DNA from: Mucilaginibacter hurinus
GTDB lineage: Bacteria > Bacteroidota > Bacteroidia > Sphingobacteriales > Sphingobacteriaceae
Length of the DNA stretch: 64,000 nt
Direction: 5' to 3'
NCBI RefSeq assembly: GCF_003324525.1
Contig: NZ_QGDC01000004.1
Coordinates: forward strand, 310,001-374,000
Position 1 is the stretch's first letter; each line of letters starts with the position of its first letter. A program made the position numbers and the translations under genes. Positions 1 to 9,854 of the stretch are shown one piece after another. The notes beneath the pieces were generated by a model that worked only from the letters and a program-made list of their open reading frames with translations, had not been told where the DNA came from and searched no databases.

Positions 1-2180
1 TCCATAAAATCTTCCTGGCTTATACGATAGCCTGCAGATATGGATGGGAAAAATGCACTCCGGTTTTGTTTATTAAACTTAGAGGAGGCATCTATCCTAA
101 AGTTAAATTCACCATAATACTTGTTTTCGAAATCATAAGTTACACGACCGAAAGCCGAATTAAGGCTGGTTTCGTTGGTGTTTTGCAGGGTTCCCCTTGA
201 TGATGGAACAATTTCCGTTTCACCAATAGGTGTACCAAGTTCAGGATCGGTAAGCCGGTATCGTAACTCATTGCCTTTGCCGGTAAACGACTCGTTAGCC
301 ACACCAACTAAAACACCAATACTATGTTTTTTTGCAAAGGTTTTGTTGTACTCAGCAAGTAACTGTGTATTTAAAAATAAGCTTTTGTAATTTATATCAT
401 TGGTATTACGATCAGCTCCGTAATTACCCATGGGCAAAAACTTCACCTCCTTAACTCGTTCCAGCGTATGGTTGCTTACTAAAGTTCCACCAAAAACACC
501 TCTTAACTTCAGGTCATTAGTAATCTTTAGTTCTGCGCTGATGTTTGCATTAATACCATCGTCATCTGCCTGACGGTAACCGCCCTGCTCAAGTATACCT
601 AACGGGTTAAACTGAGCCAGCACATCATTTGTAAGATAATTACCATTTTCATCCTTTATATCATAGTATGTGGGCGTACGGCCGGCATCTACAATAAGCG
701 TAGAAGTATTAAATGAGTGCTCTTTACGTTCTGTACGGTTGTACGCCAATATACTGGTTAGCTTCAGTCTGCCAATTTCGTTAGTCAGGTTTACACGAAA
801 GTTATACCTGCGCGCGCCAAAACCTGGCCCCACAAGGTTATTTCGCTGATCAAGCAGCCCGGCAGATACCAGGTAAGTTGATTTTTCGCTGCCGCCGGTA
901 ATACTTACATTATGATTTTGCTGCATGGCGTTTTGTAAAATGGCATCTAAAAACCACTCCCGGTCACCTCTGGTTTGAAAATCACGCACTTGCTGCGGAC
1001 TAAAAATCGGCGACAGGGCAGCATTAACATTAGCCTCATTACGTAAAATGGCATTTTCAAAAGCATGTACAGGCCTGTAGGTTATCCGCGGGACCTGTGA
1101 ACCAATCAAACCATTATAATTTACCGTAGCCTTAGAGTTCTTCTGTCCCTTTTTTGTGGTGATAAGCAACACGCCATTTGATGAACGCGAACCATAAATA
1201 GCTGCAGCGCCGGCATCCTTTAGTACGGTTGATGTTTCAATGTCTGATGGATTGATATTATTTACGGCATTAAAATCTTCATATACTATACCATCAATTA
1301 CTAACAGCGGGGTATTGTTACCAAGCGTACCTATACCACGTATATTAACGTTTGGCGCTTGTCCCGGTTCAAGGCTGCGCTGCTGGATAATAAGGCTGGG
1401 TAAGGTTCCCTGTAAGGCCTGTAAGGCGTTTACTGCAGGTTTGCCTTCAAAAGCTACCGTGCCTACCTGGTCAATAGCGCCTACTACGCTTGAGCGTTTT
1501 TGTGTACCGTACCCTACCACAACTACTTCGTTAAGGGTAATACGATCCTCAATAAGTTGTACATTAATAGCAGTTTGCCCATTTACAGGAACTTCTTTGG
1601 TTACAAAACCTATAAAAGAGAATACAAGTACGGCATCGTCAGGCGCGTCAATGCTAAATGCGCCATTGGCGTCAGTTGTGGTTGCAATAGTAGTGCCTTT
1701 AACTGATATGGTTACCCCAGGCAGCGACAGGTTAGCTGCATCAGTTACCTTACCCTGTACTTTTACTTGTTTTTGTTGTTCCTGGCTTCCAGGAATTGTT
1801 GTTGCGAAGGTTGGTTCGCTTATTACTATTACATCACCAATTACTTTGTAAGTAAGGTTGTATGGTGCCAAAACCTCGCTCAATACCTGTTTAACACTTT
1901 TATTGTTAGCGTTGTAGGTAATGCTTAGCGACTGCTTTAATACCATATCGGTATAAGCAAACCGCACGTGCTTATCAGCGGCAATTTTATCAAGCGCGTC
2001 AACAAGCCTGGTTTTTTTAAACTTAACCGTTACTGGCGCTTCTAAAAACTGCTGTCCATAGGTGTTGCCAGCGATGGCCGTAAGGCACATCAGGCATACA
2101 ACAAAGCACGCAAGCGAGGTAATTTTCATTAATAATAAGGCATAATGAACCACTCTATCATAAAACAGAGATTTATTCAT
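1..2180 (-). CDS. SusC/RagA-type TonB-dependent outer-membrane receptor with STN domain (C-terminus cut by window edge)
   Basis: This open frame begins at an ATG at 2180 and runs off the left edge, giving about 726 residues. After a signal peptide, residues around 50-120 fit the STN (secretin/TonB short N-terminal) domain. A carboxypeptidase-regulatory-like fold follows, then the start of the plug (VVVGYGTQKR, SLPSL-type segment, NGVLLITTKKG). SusC proteins form outer-membrane channels for oligosaccharides or other ligands powered by TonB. An STN domain usually means the receptor signals to a FecR anti-sigma factor, and fecR and ECF sigma genes lie directly upstream on the same strand. A later ATG at 2130 is a possible alternative start. 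The cognate SusD and substrate are outside the window. Confidence 0.93.
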   Translation of the reverse strand, partial: MNKSLFYDRVVHYALLLMKITSLACFVVCLMCLTAIAGNTYGQQFLEAPVTVKFKKTRLVDALDKIAADKHVRFAYTDMVLKQSLSITYNANNKSVKQVLSEVLAPYNLTYKVIGDVIVISEPTFATTIPGSQEQQKQVKVQGKVTDAANLSLPGVTISVKGTTIATTTDANGAFSIDAPDDAVLVFSFIGFVTKEVPVNGQTAINVQLIEDRITLNEVVVVGYGTQKRSSVVGAIDQVGTVAFEGKPAVNALQALQGTLPSLIIQQRSLEPGQAPNVNIRGIGTLGNNTPLLVIDGIVYEDFNAVNNINPSDIETSTVLKDAGAAAIYGSRSSNGVLLITTKKGQKNSKATVNYNGLIGSQVPRITYRPVHAFENAILRNEANVNAALSPIFSPQQVRDFQTRGDREWFLDAILQNAMQQNHNVSITGGSEKSTYLVSAGLLDQRNNLVGPGFGARRYNFRVNLTNEIGRLKLTSILAYNRTERKEHSFNTSTLIVDAGRTPTYYDIKDENGNYLTNDVLAQFNPLGILEQGGYRQADDDGINANISAELKITNDLKLRGVFGGTLVSNHTLERVKEVKFLPMGNYGADRNTNDINYKSLFLNTQLLAEYNKTFAKKHSIGVLVGVANESFTGKGNELRYRLTDPELGTPIGETEIVPSSRGTLQNTNETSLNSAFGRVTYDFENKYYGEFNFRIDASSKFNKQNRSAFFPSISAGYRISQEDFM

Positions 2181-2278
2181 AATTTTGAAAAAATTAAAAT
2201 GTTAGAAACTAAAGTGTTTTGTTTTGAATTCCAGCTCGACACAAACACACTTAATGATTAACCCAGCATTTTTGATTT

Positions 2279-2306
2279 CCCTGTACAAAATCCGTTTTGG
2301 ACAGGG
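2279..2306. terminator. Strong inverted repeat between fecR and the SusC gene
   Basis: CCCTGT-a-CAAAA-tccg-TTTTG-g-ACAGGG is an 11-bp stem with one mismatch and a four-base loop. On the plus strand it is followed by six T residues (2307-2312), as in an intrinsic terminator, but no plus-strand gene leads into it. On the minus strand it lies in the leader of the SusC gene with no T-tract after it. It may act as an mRNA-stabilising or attenuating structure or block antisense transcription. The structure is seen; the role is unknown. Confidence 0.45.
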
Positions 2307-2395
2307 TTTTTTGTTTAAGTAAAGGTCATTCTCATGGTCGATTTTTTTTGTTACAATTGGTTCTGTTAGTTTTATATTTGTTTATCAATAAATGT

Positions 2396-3364
2396 TCAGC
2401 ATCCTTTGCCCTGTAAATGGTAACGGCTTCCCTTAACTACAGCCTTACCTTTTACAAGTTTGGCCATAACAGCCATAATATCCTTAAACGGCACATTTGT
2501 GAAATCTGCCGAAATGAAGCATCGCGATAAATTATTATCAGCATCTATCTCATAATTAAATTTCCTCGAAAGGGTTTTTAATACGTCATTTAAAGGGACG
2601 TTTTTAAATACCAGTCTATTCTCTTTCCAGGCGCTAACTGTGCTGATATCAATGTTGGCACTCCTGGTGATGGTTTGCTTCCTTTTATCATACACCACTG
2701 CCTGTGAAGGCGTTAAAAACACCGTTTCAAATTCCAAAGCGGCACTTTTAGCGGGCACTACACCCACTTTACCACTTACTACGTCTACTTTAAGCAAATC
2801 CTCATCTGCATATGCCTGTACATTAAAGCTTGTTCCTAACACATGGGTAGATATATCGCCGGTGTGTACAATAAACGGATGATCTGCATCATGCGCTACG
2901 TCGAAAAAAGCCTCTCCTTCAATAGTTATCTCGCGCAAACTCCCTCTAAATCTTTCGGGATACTTTAGTTTACTGCCGCTGTTAAGCCATATTTTAGTAC
3001 CATCGCCTAATGTAATGTGTGTTACGTTGCCATTGGCGGCCGCAACTTCAAGCATATTAATAGGTGATAAATAATTTAAAATGTTGTTACGGTTAAACCA
3101 CGATAAAAACACAAATACAGCAATAACGGAAGCGGCTACCAGCCATCTAGAATATGACGGCTTTACTGTAACCGTAGGTTCATCAATTGTGTTTGTGATA
3201 TTCGCATAAACTTTGCGGCTGTCAAATCCTGCATTCTCTTCATCCGCACGTACTTCGTCCAGGTCTAACTTTTCAAAATATTTTTCAATAAGCTTTTCCT
3301 GCAACCGCATATTATCGCGCGCGTCATCCCCCTTTTCGCCCTTGTTTAAATTGAATCTTCTCAT
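2396..3364 (-). CDS. FecR-family anti-sigma factor
   Basis: The product is about 322 aa when started at the ATG at 3364; an in-frame GTG at 3400 is possible but less likely, and a later ATG lies at 3310. It has a cytoplasmic N-terminal segment, one membrane span near residues 75-95 (WLVAASVIAVFVFLSW), then the periplasmic FecR domain (ITLGDGTKIWLNSGSKL, GEAFFDVAHDADHPF) and a C-terminal DUF4974 domain that resembles STN. In this family the protein holds an ECF sigma factor until the partner STN-SusC receptor binds ligand. The sigma gene is 66 bp upstream and the STN receptor gene about 215 bp downstream, so the three form a cell-surface signalling unit. The usual N-terminal DUF4880-like segment is not obvious. 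Confidence 0.9.
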   Translation of the reverse strand: MRRFNLNKGEKGDDARDNMRLQEKLIEKYFEKLDLDEVRADEENAGFDSRKVYANITNTIDEPTVTVKPSYSRWLVAASVIAVFVFLSWFNRNNILNYLSPINMLEVAAANGNVTHITLGDGTKIWLNSGSKLKYPERFRGSLREITIEGEAFFDVAHDADHPFIVHTGDISTHVLGTSFNVQAYADEDLLKVDVVSGKVGVVPAKSAALEFETVFLTPSQAVVYDKRKQTITRSANIDISTVSAWKENRLVFKNVPLNDVLKTLSRKFNYEIDADNNLSRCFISADFTNVPFKDIMAVMAKLVKGKAVVKGSRYHLQGKGC

Positions 3365-3430
3365 TGGTTTACAGTATAAGGATGCAATAAAACACCCCAC
3401 CCCCCAAACAAATGATAAATTTTTTTATAA

Positions 3431-4015
3431 TTAATTATTTAACACTGCTGCCAATGCAACAACAGGAAGGTAATCGGTAAGTCCTGTACGCAAATAACGC
3501 AGGGCGATGGTAATTTGATTTTCTACCGTTTTAACCGATAAATTCAGCCTGGCGGCTATTTCTTTATTAGACAGGTATTCCTTGCGACTTAAAATAAATA
3601 TCTGACGGCATTTTTCGGGCAGGCCGGCGATACTTTCTTCCAACAGCTTTGCAATATCATCGTGCATCAATTTGCTGTCAGTTGCGTACTTATCCATCAA
3701 ATCTTCTATAACAGATACGTCGATGGTGGCCTTTTGAGTACGTACATAAACCAATACCCTATTTTTTATTGCTACTTTAAGGTAGGCCTGCAAGTTTTCG
3801 ATATGCAACTGATGCCGCTTGAACCACAGATCAATAAATAATTCCTGAACAAGATCTTCGCATACATCTTTATCCCTGAATAACGTATTAGCTACCTTGA
3901 ATATTTTAGCTGAGTACCGGTTATAAAGCAACTCGAATGCGTTCCGATCATCCAATCGAAGCAGTTCCAACAATTTACTGTCGGGCCACATTTGATGTTG
4001 CGCAGCAACGTACAT
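3431..4015 (-). CDS. ECF RNA polymerase sigma factor (sigma-70 family, Bacteroides expansion type)
   Basis: The product is 194 aa. Region 2 is at about residues 25-90 (LLYNRYSAKIF, DVCEDLVQELFIDLW, NLQAYLKVAIKNRVL) and region 4 at about 125-180 (LPEKCRQIFILSRKEYLSNKEIA, a helix-turn-helix ending in VKTVENQI). The typical region 3 is missing, as in all ECF factors. It is transcribed just ahead of fecR and the STN-SusC gene and probably drives that receptor gene and itself. The ATG at 4015 is used; the ATG seven codons later is an alternative. The target promoter cannot be read from this sequence alone. Confidence 0.93.
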   Translation of the reverse strand: MYVAAQHQMWPDSKLLELLRLDDRNAFELLYNRYSAKIFKVANTLFRDKDVCEDLVQELFIDLWFKRHQLHIENLQAYLKVAIKNRVLVYVRTQKATIDVSVIEDLMDKYATDSKLMHDDIAKLLEESIAGLPEKCRQIFILSRKEYLSNKEIAARLNLSVKTVENQITIALRYLRTGLTDYLPVVALAAVLNN

Positions 4016-4204
4016 AGGATTTTAAGTAGATAATTGGAAGACATAATTACAAAGAAAATATTGAATTAAAAAGATTTTTTTATGAGACACCTTACGGTGC
4101 TTATAAGTTACTGCCGCGGCCCGGCTATTTAATTTCGCAAATAAATACCGAAAAGGAAGGTTAACAGGCATATATTTTGCTGTTAAGGCTTGTAAATACA
4201 TTGT

Positions 4205-4552
4205 ATGCAACCAATTTTTATAACCCTGTTAAACGGCCGGCAATTGATGATTATACCGGATACACTTGCCCACCTTAACGGCCATGCCATTCTTACTTAT
4301 ACTTATAGCATTTTTCTTCATGATCATCATGATGAAGTGCACGCAGCAATTACCAAAGAAAACGCCTTACATCTTCAGCAAAATGATGATCCTGAATACT
4401 GCGGATACCTAACGTTTGAAAAACCTGATTCTTTGTTCACTTACGTTACCGACGGCCAAAACGAACTTGAATCAGACGAGATTGAAGAAATTATAGAAGA
4501 ACTGAGCCACATAAGAGACTTTGGCGCATGGAAAGTAAAAAAGAGAGAGTAA
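4205..4552 (+). CDS. Small hypothetical protein, 115 aa
   Basis: I do not recognise a family. The protein is cytoplasmic by appearance: no signal peptide or membrane span, an N-terminal half rich in beta-type residues and in His/Asp (HDHHDEVHAA), and an acidic helical C-terminus (LESDEIEEIIEELSHIRDFG). It is divergent from the ECF sigma gene, with 189 bp between the two starts, and convergent with the lactonase gene (30 bp gap). It is the only plus-strand gene in the first 13.8 kb. The coding call rests on length, ATG start and a codon pattern like its neighbours. Confidence 0.6.
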   Translation: MQPIFITLLNGRQLMIIPDTLAHLNGHAILTYTYSIFLHDHHDEVHAAITKENALHLQQNDDPEYCGYLTFEKPDSLFTYVTDGQNELESDEIEEIIEELSHIRDFGAWKVKKRE

Positions 4553-4582
4553 TCACTGTACCTTTACCGGCCAGGTCACCAA

Positions 4583-5644
4583 TTAATTTACAGTATAAGC
4601 AAATTTAAGGCATGAGGGTTTTTCTACATCTACAGAATAAACCACCTCGCTTAACTCACCCGTTAACTTGTTTATCTTAAATACGAAAACATTGTTACTT
4701 TCCTCGTTGGCCACGAGCGCGTAGTTCCCGGTTTTATCAATCACCAGGTTGCGCGGCGATTTGCCCATGCAACCACGACGCTGTAAGAACGTTAATCGCC
4801 CTGTGTGTTGAGCTATAGAATAAACTACTATCTCATTAGCATCGCCCCGGTTGGATGCATAAAGGAACAGCCCATCAGGGGACGCCTGGATATCTGCTCC
4901 GCTCACTTCTCCGTCAAAGCCGTCGGCAAGCATGGTAATGCTTTGCACTGCCGTTAACCTGCCATCATTATAATCAAACACTAACACATCTCCCGATAGC
5001 TCGGTAACTACATAAACATACCTATTATCGGCTGAAAACGCTATGTGCCGCGGACCGCTTCCAGCCGCAACACTCATTTCTGAAGCGAGTGTTAATTTAG
5101 GGTGCCCTGCGCTATTATAACGATAGCTATATATTTTATCAGTTCCTAAATCAGCACATAAAAGGTATTGTTCGTCAGGCGACAGATACACATTATGTAC
5201 ATGAGGTTCGCTTTGCCGCTCTTTATTAATACTACTGCCCTTGTGCGCTATCAACTGCACAACGTGGGTTAATCCACCGTGTATATCTACAGGTAATACG
5301 GAAAGGCTTCCGCTTTTATAGTTAGCAATAAAAGTGTCGGTAGCTGCCTCATTCAGCGCAATGTAACAAGCGGCCTGGCCACCCACATCCTGCTTATTGA
5401 TTAGGGTTAGTGCACCAGTTTCGGCAGAAAATGAAAAAGCATACGCCTCGCTCCCTTCTTCGCGCTCGCTCACTGCATAAACGTAACGGTAATCTTTGTC
5501 TACGCACAGGTATGACGGGTTTTCAATGGTTTCAGACTGGCCACAGTAATCTAAGTGCCCTGTCCCGGCATCAAAATGATAAAGCTTAATACCTCTCGGT
5601 TCATCACCGGTATAGCCTCCCACTAATAAATATACGGTTTCCAT
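4583..5644 (-). CDS. Lactonase family beta-propeller protein (6-phosphogluconolactonase-like)
   Basis: The 353-aa product matches the seven-bladed lactonase family (Pgl type, as in E. coli YbhE). It has the N-terminal LLVGGYTG and repeated blades such as HVHNVYLSPDEQYLL, GSGPRHIAFSADNRYVYVV and SPRNLVIDKTGNYALVANE. Family members hydrolyse 6-phosphogluconolactone or related sugar lactones. There is no clear signal peptide, so a cytoplasmic location is likely. It is the last gene of the glgX-treZ-treY::malQ operon, 10 bp after the fusion gene, which links it to sugar metabolism. The exact substrate is not evident from sequence. Confidence 0.85.
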   Translation of the reverse strand: METVYLLVGGYTGDEPRGIKLYHFDAGTGHLDYCGQSETIENPSYLCVDKDYRYVYAVSEREEGSEAYAFSFSAETGALTLINKQDVGGQAACYIALNEAATDTFIANYKSGSLSVLPVDIHGGLTHVVQLIAHKGSSINKERQSEPHVHNVYLSPDEQYLLCADLGTDKIYSYRYNSAGHPKLTLASEMSVAAGSGPRHIAFSADNRYVYVVTELSGDVLVFDYNDGRLTAVQSITMLADGFDGEVSGADIQASPDGLFLYASNRGDANEIVVYSIAQHTGRLTFLQRRGCMGKSPRNLVIDKTGNYALVANEESNNVFVFKINKLTGELSEVVYSVDVEKPSCLKFAYTVN

Positions 5645-5654
5645 ATCGGCAAAC

Positions 5655-8600
5655 TTAAAATCTGTTATACAACAATGTCATATCCCGTAACCGGCGGGTA
5701 AAGTATTCGGCCTCGCTAATATCAGTCAGGCGCCAAACCCAATTGTTTTCAGTTGATGCAGGTATATTAACACGTGCTTTGTCATCCAATCCAAGCACAT
5801 CCTGTAACGGCACTATCACAGTGTTAGCCACAGAAGCCAATAGCATACGGTGTAATATTTCATGTATATTTTTCGGCGTTACCTTCTGCCCAGAGTACTT
5901 CTTTATCCGTTTGGAAGTTTTTTTGTCAATAACATCCGCATACCAGCCAACTGTGGTATTATTATCATGCGTGCCGGTGTAAGCAACGGTATTTTCGGTG
6001 TAATTATGCGGGATGTATGGCGACTTCGCTATGTCATCGCCAAAAGCAAATTGCAGTACCCGCATGCCCGGCAGTTCAAACTCATCACGTAATTGGTAAA
6101 CGTCTTCATCTATGTCACCCAAATCTTCTGCTATAAAAGGCAGTTCGTTTAATTTTTTTTTAACCGCAGAAAAAAAATCCTTTCCGGGTCCGGGCTGCCA
6201 TGATCCGTTGACGGCGGTATCTTCGTCTGCCGGCACTTGCCAGTAGGCCGAAAATGCCCTGAAATGATCCAAGCGCAATAAATCATATAACTCAAGATTT
6301 TTTTTAATACGTTGTATCCACCAGGCGTAACCGGTTTGCTTTAGCTTATCCCACCTAAATACCGGCATTCCCCATAGTTGCCCGTCGGCATTAAAATAGT
6401 CCGGCGGGACGCCCGCCACAGCACGCATATTACCTTCATTATCTAAATCAAACAGGCCCTCATTTGCCCATACATCAGCCGAATCATAGCTGATATAAAA
6501 AGGCATATCGCCAATTATACTTACTTGTTTTGAGTTACTGTATAATTTTAACTGCAACCACTGTTGCTTAAACGTGTACTGCAGCCATTTCTCTTTTAAA
6601 ATCTCGTCGGCGTGCTTCTCAGCGAAACTATTTAACGCTGCCTTATCGCGCAGTTTGTAGTGTTGCTGCCATTGATACCATGGTTTGCCTCCATGATGAT
6701 ATTTTAACACTGTATATAATGCGAAATCGTCCAGCCAGGCTCCTTCATCATTACAATAGTGTTTGAAAGAGCTGTCAGACTTTTCAACCAAACTTGCCTT
6801 AAAATTTTGCCATGCCTTTTCAAATAGCGGTTTACGAACTTCTGCCGCTTTTTCATAATCCACCACATTGGTTATAGACAAAGTTGCATCAGCCACATCC
6901 TTTTCGCTTAGTAACCCCTCGGCCAGTAATACTTGCGGACTTATTAGCAATTTGTTTCCCGCTACGCTTGAAAATGAACTGTACGGTGAGTTACCGGCGG
7001 CCGGTTCCGTAGGGCTCAAGGGCAGTATCTGCCAGTATTTTTGATGACCGCTTGCTAAAAAGTCTACAAACTTTTTGGCTTGCGGGCCAATATCGCCGAT
7101 GCCAAATGCAGCAGGCAAGGATGTAATATGCATCAGTATGCCTGAACCCCGTTTGTTTGCCGGACGCTCGCCTTTTACTATACCTACCGGGAATGCCCCC
7201 AAACCATTTTTAAGCATTATTTCATTACCGCTAAGTTTTTTAGCGGTTAATAAGTTGGTATATTCTCCTTGCATATAATCCGGCAATATTACACGTGTAT
7301 TATGCCAGTCTATCTCATCCGGGTGCAGGTTATCACTCATCAACGCAGCTACATGCAAAGGCACGATAGTTACTACGTACGTATTCCGGTAAGCGCGGGC
7401 AAAGGCCATAACATGCTCCTTGTGTTTACCTTTTACCTTTAATGGAATATAGTCGCCTTTTTCAAACAGTCCGGCATGTTGTTTACGCAGTTCAAACAAC
7501 TTTTTGGCGAGCCAAAGTTTGATTGTCCCATTGTAGCGATCGGCCCATAATGCCTTAACCGGATCAGCATTTTTTTCAAGTTCATTAAGTATCTCGTTAT
7601 TACGGGTGTAATCAACCGGTCGCCGGTTATCAGGATCAACTAAACTAAGGTCCCAGCGTTCGCAGCCCTGGTACACGTCGGGAATGCCGGGAGTTGTAAA
7701 TTTAAGCACCAATTGCGCTAGCGAATTGATGATACCTAAGTCTGCCATTTTTTTATAAAATGGTTCAAACGTTTGCCAAAAGTCTGATTCTTTATCCAAC
7801 AAGCCTGATGCGAATTGCTTGGCAGCAGTTTCATATTGGTCATTGGGTGCCGCCCATTGTGTATGCACTTTAGCTTCGCGCAAAGCTTTTTCGAGGTATT
7901 GGTGTAATCGCTGCTCATAATCTCCCGCGTCTGCGTCCGGCATGGGGTATGATCCTGCGATGGTCTGGTAAATAAGGTATTCGTCATTGCTATCAGGCGC
8001 CCCATTTAATTTGTGTACTTTATTTTGCTTACTCCAACGATTCACTAACGCTGCCCACTCATCTGCCAGGTTAGTAAGTACGTTTAAACGGGCGCGGACA
8101 TCCTCTCCCCGCTTGGTGTCATGGGTAGCAGTACCACTCATCGCCAACGGCCACTCCTGTTGCCTTGCTTTCATATACTCATGAAATTGCTTACGAGTGA
8201 TACCGAAAGCTTCGGGCGAATCACCTACTTCGTTATGACCGGTAAAACGGTTGTAGGTATACATTAAAGTATCTTCAACGCCCTTGGCCATCAGTGGGCC
8301 GGTAAACTGCATACATCGCTGATAAAACTTCAGCCGCTCGTTATAATTGCCGTCTTCGTTGCCAGTAAAGATGGTTTGTAAAACCTCTGTAGCCTCGCTT
8401 AACTCGGGCTTACTTGGTGTGATGCGCTCTAAAATTTTATTTATTTCTGTTGCCTCTGTACCATCAAGCAGAAAAGCATTTCCATAATACCTGTACACGG
8501 GGCACCCTATTAAAAATTCCGCTATAGCCTGCGCAATAGTATCCTTACCAATGGCATCAAGCTTTGCAGCATTAACCACGTTCAACTTGTACAAATACTC

Positions 8601-9854
8601 TACCAGGTTGCTAAGTTCGCCACCCATGTGCTGTTTAAGAATATAAGCTTTTTTATCTGTTATTTGCCGACCAACAGGTGGCTGAACGCCTGCTAGTTTT
8701 TGGTAAAGCCCGTCAAAATGCTTTTCATTGTTTTTACTGGTGTACAAGTTATTTACCAGGGCCAGGTAGTCATACCCTGACGTACCCTGTATTGGCCAAT
8801 CGGCAGGAAGTTTCTCACCGGCTTCCAGTATTTTTTCAGCCACGATATAAACATTTTTGCCAACCAGGTTACGTAAATTTTGCAGGTACGCGACCGGGTC
8901 GTATAAACCATCAATATGGTCTACACGCAAGCCCTGAAAAACGCCCTCGCTGACTAATTCATGTATAAGCCTATGGTAGTGGTTAAAGACCTCCGGAATA
9001 TGCATGTTCAGGCATATCAATCCGTTTACTGTAAAAAAGCGACGGAAGTTGATTTGGGTGTCAGTTTCCTGCCAGCTGCATAACCGGTAATGTTGCTCGT
9101 CTACAAGCTGCTGCAAGCGCTGCTTGTCATTGTTGATTACATCAAGATTATTATCGATAAATGTTTTTATCCCTTCATTTTTATATAATGACGCCAGTTG
9201 GAGCTTAACCTCGTCGGTTGCCTTTGCAAAAGCTGTGGGTTCACTGATTGACAATATATCGCCTAGCTGCTGCGACAGTTGGGCTATTGCCTGATTATTC
9301 TCTGCTGACAGTGATAGCACCCGGCTGTATGAAGATAATTTGAGCGGATACACGGTGTCATAGTAGGACAAGCTCAATCCACCATTATAATATACTGTTT
9401 TTAACTCTCCGTTTTTTATACCTGCTTCCAGGCTGTCGCCTAAAAACGGCACCATCACACGTCCTGCAAAAAGCTCGCTTGTACCGGCCATATCATAAAA
9501 AGTTGCGTACTGCGATAGCGAGCCTTTCTCCAGCACATCAGTAAGCCATTTATTGTTGGGATGAAAAGCCATATGGTTAGGCACAATATCCTGAACCCAC
9601 CCTATACCTTCGTCGCGCAACGTCCTGCTGATCTGCCTTAATTGTTCAATTGTACCAATTTCGGGATTAATGCTGAGAGGATCTGTGACATCATACCCGT
9701 GAGTGCTGCCGGGCACTGCCGAAAATATCGGCGAAGCGTAGATGGTATTTATCCCTAGCCGTTTGTAATATGGTATAAGCGCCTGGAATTTTTCGAAGTT
9801 AAACTCCTTATTAAACTGTATACGGTAGGTGCTAACTGGGTTAAACATGGTCAT
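5655..9854 (-). CDS. treY-malQ: Fused malto-oligosyltrehalose synthase and 4-alpha-glucanotransferase (TreY-MalQ)
   Basis: A single frame of about 1,399 aa carries two enzymes. Residues 1 to about 890 are a TreY-type GH13 protein (STYRIQFNKEF, DIVPNHMAF, GLRVDHIDGL, GTATHDTKRGEDVRAR, PGIPDVYQGCE) that converts the reducing end of maltodextrin into a trehalosyl unit. From about residue 900 the frame continues as a complete GH77 4-alpha-glucanotransferase (ILMHITSLP, SPYSSFS, LLRLDHFRAF, FIAEDLG, HDNNTTVGW), which shuffles alpha-1,4-glucan chains. The start is the ATG at 9854, 14 bp inside the end of treZ; ATG 9848 is nearly as good, and an upstream TTG at 9893 is unlikely. No stop or frameshift separates the two halves. 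Fusion would let GH77 supply chains long enough for TreY. Confidence 0.93.
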   Translation of the reverse strand: MTMFNPVSTYRIQFNKEFNFEKFQALIPYYKRLGINTIYASPIFSAVPGSTHGYDVTDPLSINPEIGTIEQLRQISRTLRDEGIGWVQDIVPNHMAFHPNNKWLTDVLEKGSLSQYATFYDMAGTSELFAGRVMVPFLGDSLEAGIKNGELKTVYYNGGLSLSYYDTVYPLKLSSYSRVLSLSAENNQAIAQLSQQLGDILSISEPTAFAKATDEVKLQLASLYKNEGIKTFIDNNLDVINNDKQRLQQLVDEQHYRLCSWQETDTQINFRRFFTVNGLICLNMHIPEVFNHYHRLIHELVSEGVFQGLRVDHIDGLYDPVAYLQNLRNLVGKNVYIVAEKILEAGEKLPADWPIQGTSGYDYLALVNNLYTSKNNEKHFDGLYQKLAGVQPPVGRQITDKKAYILKQHMGGELSNLVEYLYKLNVVNAAKLDAIGKDTIAQAIAEFLIGCPVYRYYGNAFLLDGTEATEINKILERITPSKPELSEATEVLQTIFTGNEDGNYNERLKFYQRCMQFTGPLMAKGVEDTLMYTYNRFTGHNEVGDSPEAFGITRKQFHEYMKARQQEWPLAMSGTATHDTKRGEDVRARLNVLTNLADEWAALVNRWSKQNKVHKLNGAPDSNDEYLIYQTIAGSYPMPDADAGDYEQRLHQYLEKALREAKVHTQWAAPNDQYETAAKQFASGLLDKESDFWQTFEPFYKKMADLGIINSLAQLVLKFTTPGIPDVYQGCERWDLSLVDPDNRRPVDYTRNNEILNELEKNADPVKALWADRYNGTIKLWLAKKLFELRKQHAGLFEKGDYIPLKVKGKHKEHVMAFARAYRNTYVVTIVPLHVAALMSDNLHPDEIDWHNTRVILPDYMQGEYTNLLTAKKLSGNEIMLKNGLGAFPVGIVKGERPANKRGSGILMHITSLPAAFGIGDIGPQAKKFVDFLASGHQKYWQILPLSPTEPAAGNSPYSSFSSVAGNKLLISPQVLLAEGLLSEKDVADATLSITNVVDYEKAAEVRKPLFEKAWQNFKASLVEKSDSSFKHYCNDEGAWLDDFALYTVLKYHHGGKPWYQWQQHYKLRDKAALNSFAEKHADEILKEKWLQYTFKQQWLQLKLYSNSKQVSIIGDMPFYISYDSADVWANEGLFDLDNEGNMRAVAGVPPDYFNADGQLWGMPVFRWDKLKQTGYAWWIQRIKKNLELYDLLRLDHFRAFSAYWQVPADEDTAVNGSWQPGPGKDFFSAVKKKLNELPFIAEDLGDIDEDVYQLRDEFELPGMRVLQFAFGDDIAKSPYIPHNYTENTVAYTGTHDNNTTVGWYADVIDKKTSKRIKKYSGQKVTPKNIHEILHRMLLASVANTVIVPLQDVLGLDDKARVNIPASTENNWVWRLTDISEAEYFTRRLRDMTLLYNRF

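Noticed and set aside
1240..1851. 203-codon plus-strand frame inside the first SusC gene
   Set aside because: It is antisense to conserved plug-domain sequence and has no family features.
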